This document shows, one piece after another, positions 6,698-9,096 of a stretch of 9,096 nucleotides of DNA; position 1 is the first letter of the stretch; each line of letters starts with the position of its first letter. Below the pieces are notes generated by a model that had not been told where the DNA came from, did no database searches, and saw only the letters and a program-made list of their open reading frames with translations. The position numbers and the translations under genes were made by a program. This DNA is from Bacilli bacterium (GTDB lineage Bacteria > Bacillota_I > Bacilli_A > RF39 > UBA660), in assembly GCA_028684735.1 (NCBI GenBank), contig JAQUFI010000054.1, positions 1 through 9,096 of the forward strand, written 5' to 3'.

Positions 6698-7396
6698 TTA
6701 TAAAGATTCTAAAGCTAATTCAATCATACTAGTAAATGAAGATTGACGTTCTTCACTTGATGTCATTTCCTTAGTTACTAAACTATCAGATACTGTTAAA
6801 AGACAAGCTGCTTGCTTATTTAATTGTTTAGCATTGTGGAAGAGCGCAAATGATTCCATTTCAACACCTAAACAATGATATTTATCATAGAGTTCTTGAT
6901 AGTTATTATCCTCGGCATAAAAAACATCACTAGAATGAATTACTCCTTCTATTATCTTTATGTTTTTTTCATTAGCCGTCTTTTTAATTATTTTATTTAG
7001 TTCAGAATCAGAATATAAGATATGGTCAGCATTGCCACTTTGTTTATATGCATAATTTGATTCTGAATATGATGAAGTAACCAAAATAAGATCATATAAA
7101 TCTAATTGATTAGTATAGGCACCACAAGAACCAACACGAATGATCGTATCAACATCATAAAATTTAAATAGTTCATAAGAATAAATACCAATACTGGGCA
7201 TACCCATACCAGAACCCATTACGCTAACCCTTTTTCCTTTATAAGTTCCAGTATAACCTAACATACCTCGAACATTATTAATTAATTTATAATCATCTAG
7301 GTATGTCTCAGCAATAAATTTAGCTCTTAAAGGATCACCTGGCATAATGACTGTTGCTGCAACATCTTCTTTTTTTGCTTCAATATGTGGGGTCAT
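6698..7396 (-). CDS. deoD: Purine nucleoside phosphorylase, DeoD type
   Basis: Hexameric trimer-of-dimers enzyme class that splits purine (deoxy)ribonucleosides with phosphate into free base and (deoxy)ribose-1-phosphate, feeding purine salvage in the cytoplasm. The 232 residues are close to the E. coli enzyme (239), and the active-site residues fall at the same numbers as in E. coli DeoD. Phosphate is bound by Gly20 (MPGDPLR), Arg24, Arg87 and Ser90 (RVGSCGA), with His4 and Arg43 reaching in from the neighbouring subunit. The nucleoside pocket includes Phe159 and VEMES (178-182), and the catalytic pair is Asp204 (VSDS) with Arg217 (EERQ). Asp204 predicts activity on adenosine as well as inosine and guanosine. 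The ATG at 7396 has AGGAGGT upstream and a strong extended -10 promoter 22 bases away, making deoD the first gene of a transcript with ymfF and ymfH. Confidence 0.96.
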   Translation of the reverse strand: MTPHIEAKKEDVAATVIMPGDPLRAKFIAETYLDDYKLINNVRGMLGYTGTYKGKRVSVMGSGMGMPSIGIYSYELFKFYDVDTIIRVGSCGAYTNQLDLYDLILVTSSYSESNYAYKQSGNADHILYSDSELNKIIKKTANEKNIKIIEGVIHSSDVFYAEDNNYQELYDKYHCLGVEMESFALFHNAKQLNKQAACLLTVSDSLVTKEMTSSEERQSSFTSMIELALESL

Positions 7397-7417
7397 TTAC
7401 ATTACCTCCTATTATTT

Positions 7418-7426
7418 ATTATACCA
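7418..7426 (-). promoter_or_regulatory. Extended -10 promoter for deoD-ymfF-ymfH
   Basis: The minus strand reads TGGTATAAT, a perfect TGnTATAAT. The -35 region (GTTTTA or GGTTTT at 16-17 bases) is poor. The predicted start at about 7411 would leave a leader of about 15 bases, beginning right at the AGGAGG ribosome site (7405-7410). It lies in the 42-base gap between the YcxB-like gene and deoD. No operator or riboswitch fits in this space. Confidence 0.65.
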
Positions 7427-7438
7427 TAATTGTTATAA

Positions 7439-7930
7439 TTAAAACCTCGTTTTTCTTTGAATAATTGTGATTAGTTTTTCATAATGTTCCTTCTTTTTAA
7501 AATACTCTTGGCGAAAGAAAAGAAGATTACCATCATTTATATATAACATAATATATTTTTCATTAATTCTAACGTTACTAACTTGGTCCCAAGTTACTTT
7601 TTTTTCTTGTTTTAAAAAAGTTATACTAATACCAACATCATCGATAATGGCTTTATATTTACCATAAGGATATAACATTTTTAAATCATTTTTCCTAATA
7701 TTTATACTAATTGAAAGCATATTATAAAGTTTAATTAATCCTTTTATAATTAATATGTAAACAATATAAAGGAAACTAATATCAAATGGTTTATCGATTA
7801 ATAATTGATACATAAATAGAAGATAAACAATGGTAGCAATAATAAAATAAATGATATTATATTGGCTGTTTTTTTCAGATATTAAATAACGATAGTCATC
7901 GCGATTAAAATTATAATTAAAATGCAACAT
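7439..7930 (-). CDS. YcxB-like small membrane protein of unknown function
   Basis: The 163 residues start with a short polar segment (MLHFNYNFNRDDYRYL), then two hydrophobic helices (about 25-45 and 51-72), then a soluble domain (about 74-163). The soluble part has a pattern like the YcxB-like family: a GISIT strand, a VTWDQVSNVR segment with a central Trp, a YIMLYI strand, then an FFRQEYF segment and a closing helix. The role of this family is unknown to me. Predicted topology puts the C-terminal domain and the N-terminus on the same side of the membrane, probably inside. It starts 8 bases after uvrA, with GGTGAT 3 bases before the ATG, so it is likely co-transcribed with uvrA. I see no functional link to DNA repair. 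The family call is by pattern only. Confidence 0.6.
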   Translation of the reverse strand: MLHFNYNFNRDDYRYLISEKNSQYNIIYFIIATIVYLLFMYQLLIDKPFDISFLYIVYILIIKGLIKLYNMLSISINIRKNDLKMLYPYGKYKAIIDDVGISITFLKQEKKVTWDQVSNVRINEKYIMLYINDGNLLFFRQEYFKKKEHYEKLITIIQRKTRF

Positions 7931-7938
7931 CTTATCAC

Positions 7939-9096
7939 CTACTTCAATAACGGTTTTAAAAACTGACCAGTATAACTTTCTTTGACTTCAACAATTTCCT
8001 CAGGAGTTCCAGTAGTTACAATGGTACCACCTTCGTCTCCTCCTTCAGGACCAAGATCAATAATATAATCGGCAACTTTGATGACATCAAGATTATGTTC
8101 AATTACCATAACGGTATCACCATTATTGACAATCGTTTGCAGAATAACGAGTAATTTTTTAATATCATCAGCATGTAATCCTGTTGTTGGTTCATCTAAA
8201 ATAAATAAACTTTTACCAGTTGGTCTTTTTTGTAATTCTTTAGCTAATTTAATTCGACTAGCTTCACCACCACTCAAGGTTGGAGCACTTTGTCCTAAAG
8301 TAATATATGATAATCCAACATCCATTAAAACCTGTAACTTATTTTTTACTTTAGGTACATTTTCGAAAAATTCAATTGCTTCTTCAACTCTCATTTCTAA
8401 AACATCGTAAATATTCTTACCTTTATATTTAATCTGTAAGGTTTCACGATTATATCTCGTACCACCACAAACTTCACAAGGAACATAAACGTCAGGTAAA
8501 AAATGCATTTCAATTTTTTTGACACCATCACCCCAACAAGCTTCACATCGTCCACCTTTTACATTAAATGAGAAACGACCTTTATCATAACCTCTGATCT
8601 TGGCTTCTTTAGTTTCTGCATAAACATCTCTAATATTATCAAATAATCCTGTATAAGTTGCGGGATTACTACGAGGTGTTCGACCAATTGGAGATTGAGA
8701 AATATCAACAATCTTATCAATGTTTTCAATTCCTTTAATTGATTTATATTTACCCGGTTTAGTTTTAGTTCGATATAAATTGTTATGAATTATTTTAGAC
8801 AGGGTTTCATTGACTAAAGTACTTTTACCACTTCCACTAACTCCTGTAATACAAGTAAAGGTACCAAGAGGGAACTTAACATTAAGATTCTTTAAGTTGT
8901 TTTCACTTGCACCTTTTAATTCAATAAACTTCTTATTTCCAATTCGTCTTTTTAATGGTACTTCAATCTTATCAGCACCACTTAAATACCTGCCAGTAAC
9001 ACTATTCGGGTTTCTCATAACTTCTTCAGGAGTTCCAGTAGCAACTACCTCACCACCATTACGACCAGCATATGGTCCAATATCAACTAGATAATC
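7939..9096 (-). CDS. uvrA: Excinuclease ABC subunit A, C-terminal part (N-terminus outside the window)
   Basis: Damage-recognising ATPase of the UvrABC nucleotide excision repair system. The frame is open to the window edge, giving 385 residues, about 40 % of the usual 940. The ATG at 9018 is internal, not the start. Visible positions: the end of the first ATPase half (1-26, [11 protein letters not shown] with [13 protein letters not shown]), then Walker [10 protein letters not shown] (85-93). A zinc finger follows, CEAC (184-187) and CEVC (207-210), spaced as in E. coli UvrA. The ABC signature is [12 protein letters not shown] (274-285) and Walker B is FILDEP (298-303). The H-loop VIEHNLD and a second [18 protein letters not shown] tail show the family's internal duplication. 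The signature has Ser where UvrA usually has Gln (LSGGEAQ). The gene ends TAG, 8 bases before the YcxB-like gene. Confidence 0.97.
   Translation of the reverse strand, partial: DYLVDIGPYAGRNGGEVVATGTPEEVMRNPNSVTGRYLSGADKIEVPLKRRIGNKKFIELKGASENNLKNLNVKFPLGTFTCITGVSGSGKSTLVNETLSKIIHNNLYRTKTKPGKYKSIKGIENIDKIVDISQSPIGRTPRSNPATYTGLFDNIRDVYAETKEAKIRGYDKGRFSFNVKGGRCEACWGDGVKKIEMHFLPDVYVPCEVCGGTRYNRETLQIKYKGKNIYDVLEMRVEEAIEFFENVPKVKNKLQVLMDVGLSYITLGQSAPTLSGGEASRIKLAKELQKRPTGKSLFILDEPTTGLHADDIKKLLVILQTIVNNGDTVMVIEHNLDVIKVADYIIDLGPEGGDEGGTIVTTGTPEEIVEVKESYTGQFLKPLLK

Noticed and set aside
7424..7441. Possible hairpin terminator between the YcxB-like gene and deoD
   Set aside because: Only a 5-base A/T stem (TAATT/AATTA) can be formed and no T-run follows; the same bases are better explained by the promoter region.
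9016..9018. ATG at 9018 as the start of a short 359-residue UvrA
   Set aside because: The frame stays open to the window edge, and the 26 residues before it match the end of the first UvrA ATPase half (DIGPYAG, GTPEEV), so the ATG is internal.
8078..9094. Plus-strand open frames opposite uvrA (8078-8410 and 8810-9094)
   Set aside because: They lie antisense to the UvrA Walker A, zinc-finger and signature motifs and match nothing recognisable.
1..9096. Use of the Mollicutes genetic code (UGA = Trp)
   Set aside because: All tryptophans occur as TGG and no gene needs a TGA read-through to reach full length.
1..9096. CRISPR array, insertion sequence, prophage, tRNA/rRNA or riboswitch
   Set aside because: Genes fill the window with gaps of at most about 54 bases; I saw no spaced direct repeats, transposase or phage motifs, or structured RNA signatures.

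Overview
The window comes from a low-GC, Gram-positive-type bacterium, most likely a Bacillota lineage of the Bacilli/Erysipelotrichia/Mollicutes-related kind. The evidence is strongly AT-rich coding sequence, Shine-Dalgarno (SD) sites of the AGGAGG/GGTGAT type, the rlmN-stp-prkC gene order typical of Firmicutes, a paired YmfF/YmfH-type M16 peptidase module, and PASTA-kinase signalling. Tryptophan is encoded by TGG, and no TGA interrupts any gene, so there is no sign of the Mollicutes UGA=Trp code. TGA is also not used as a stop in any of the eight genes whose ends are visible. Genus or species cannot be fixed from this sequence.

All nine genes lie on the minus strand and are tightly packed; no gene-free stretch exceeds about 60 bases. 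In transcription order (high to low coordinates) there are three blocks. (1) 9096-7439: the C-terminal part of uvrA (nucleotide excision repair), entering from outside the window, then a small YcxB-like two-helix membrane protein 8 bases later. (2) 7426-3292: an extended -10 promoter, deoD (purine nucleoside phosphorylase), ymfF and ymfH (inactive and active M16 peptidase homologues whose ends overlap), then secG (Sec translocon subunit) and a HAD-type 5'-nucleotidase, possibly with a weak extra promoter before secG. The block ends in an AT-rich hairpin over the nucleotidase stop codon. (3) 3267-1: a second extended -10 promoter, then rlmN (23S rRNA/tRNA adenine-C2 methyltransferase), stp/prpC (PP2C phosphatase) and prkC (membrane PASTA Ser/Thr kinase), which runs off the window start. 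rlmN-stp and stp-prkC overlap, so the phosphatase and kinase that oppose each other are probably translationally coupled.

This is mainly a core-genome segment: no mobile elements, CRISPR arrays, RNA genes or phage genes are visible, and I did not find a convincing undescribed system. The points most worth a second look are the complementary split of the M16 active site between YmfF and YmfH, the unusual deoD-ymfF-ymfH-secG-nucleotidase neighbourhood, two near-perfect extended -10 promoters that predict mRNA leaders of only about 10-15 bases, and small motif substitutions in RlmN, Stp and UvrA.
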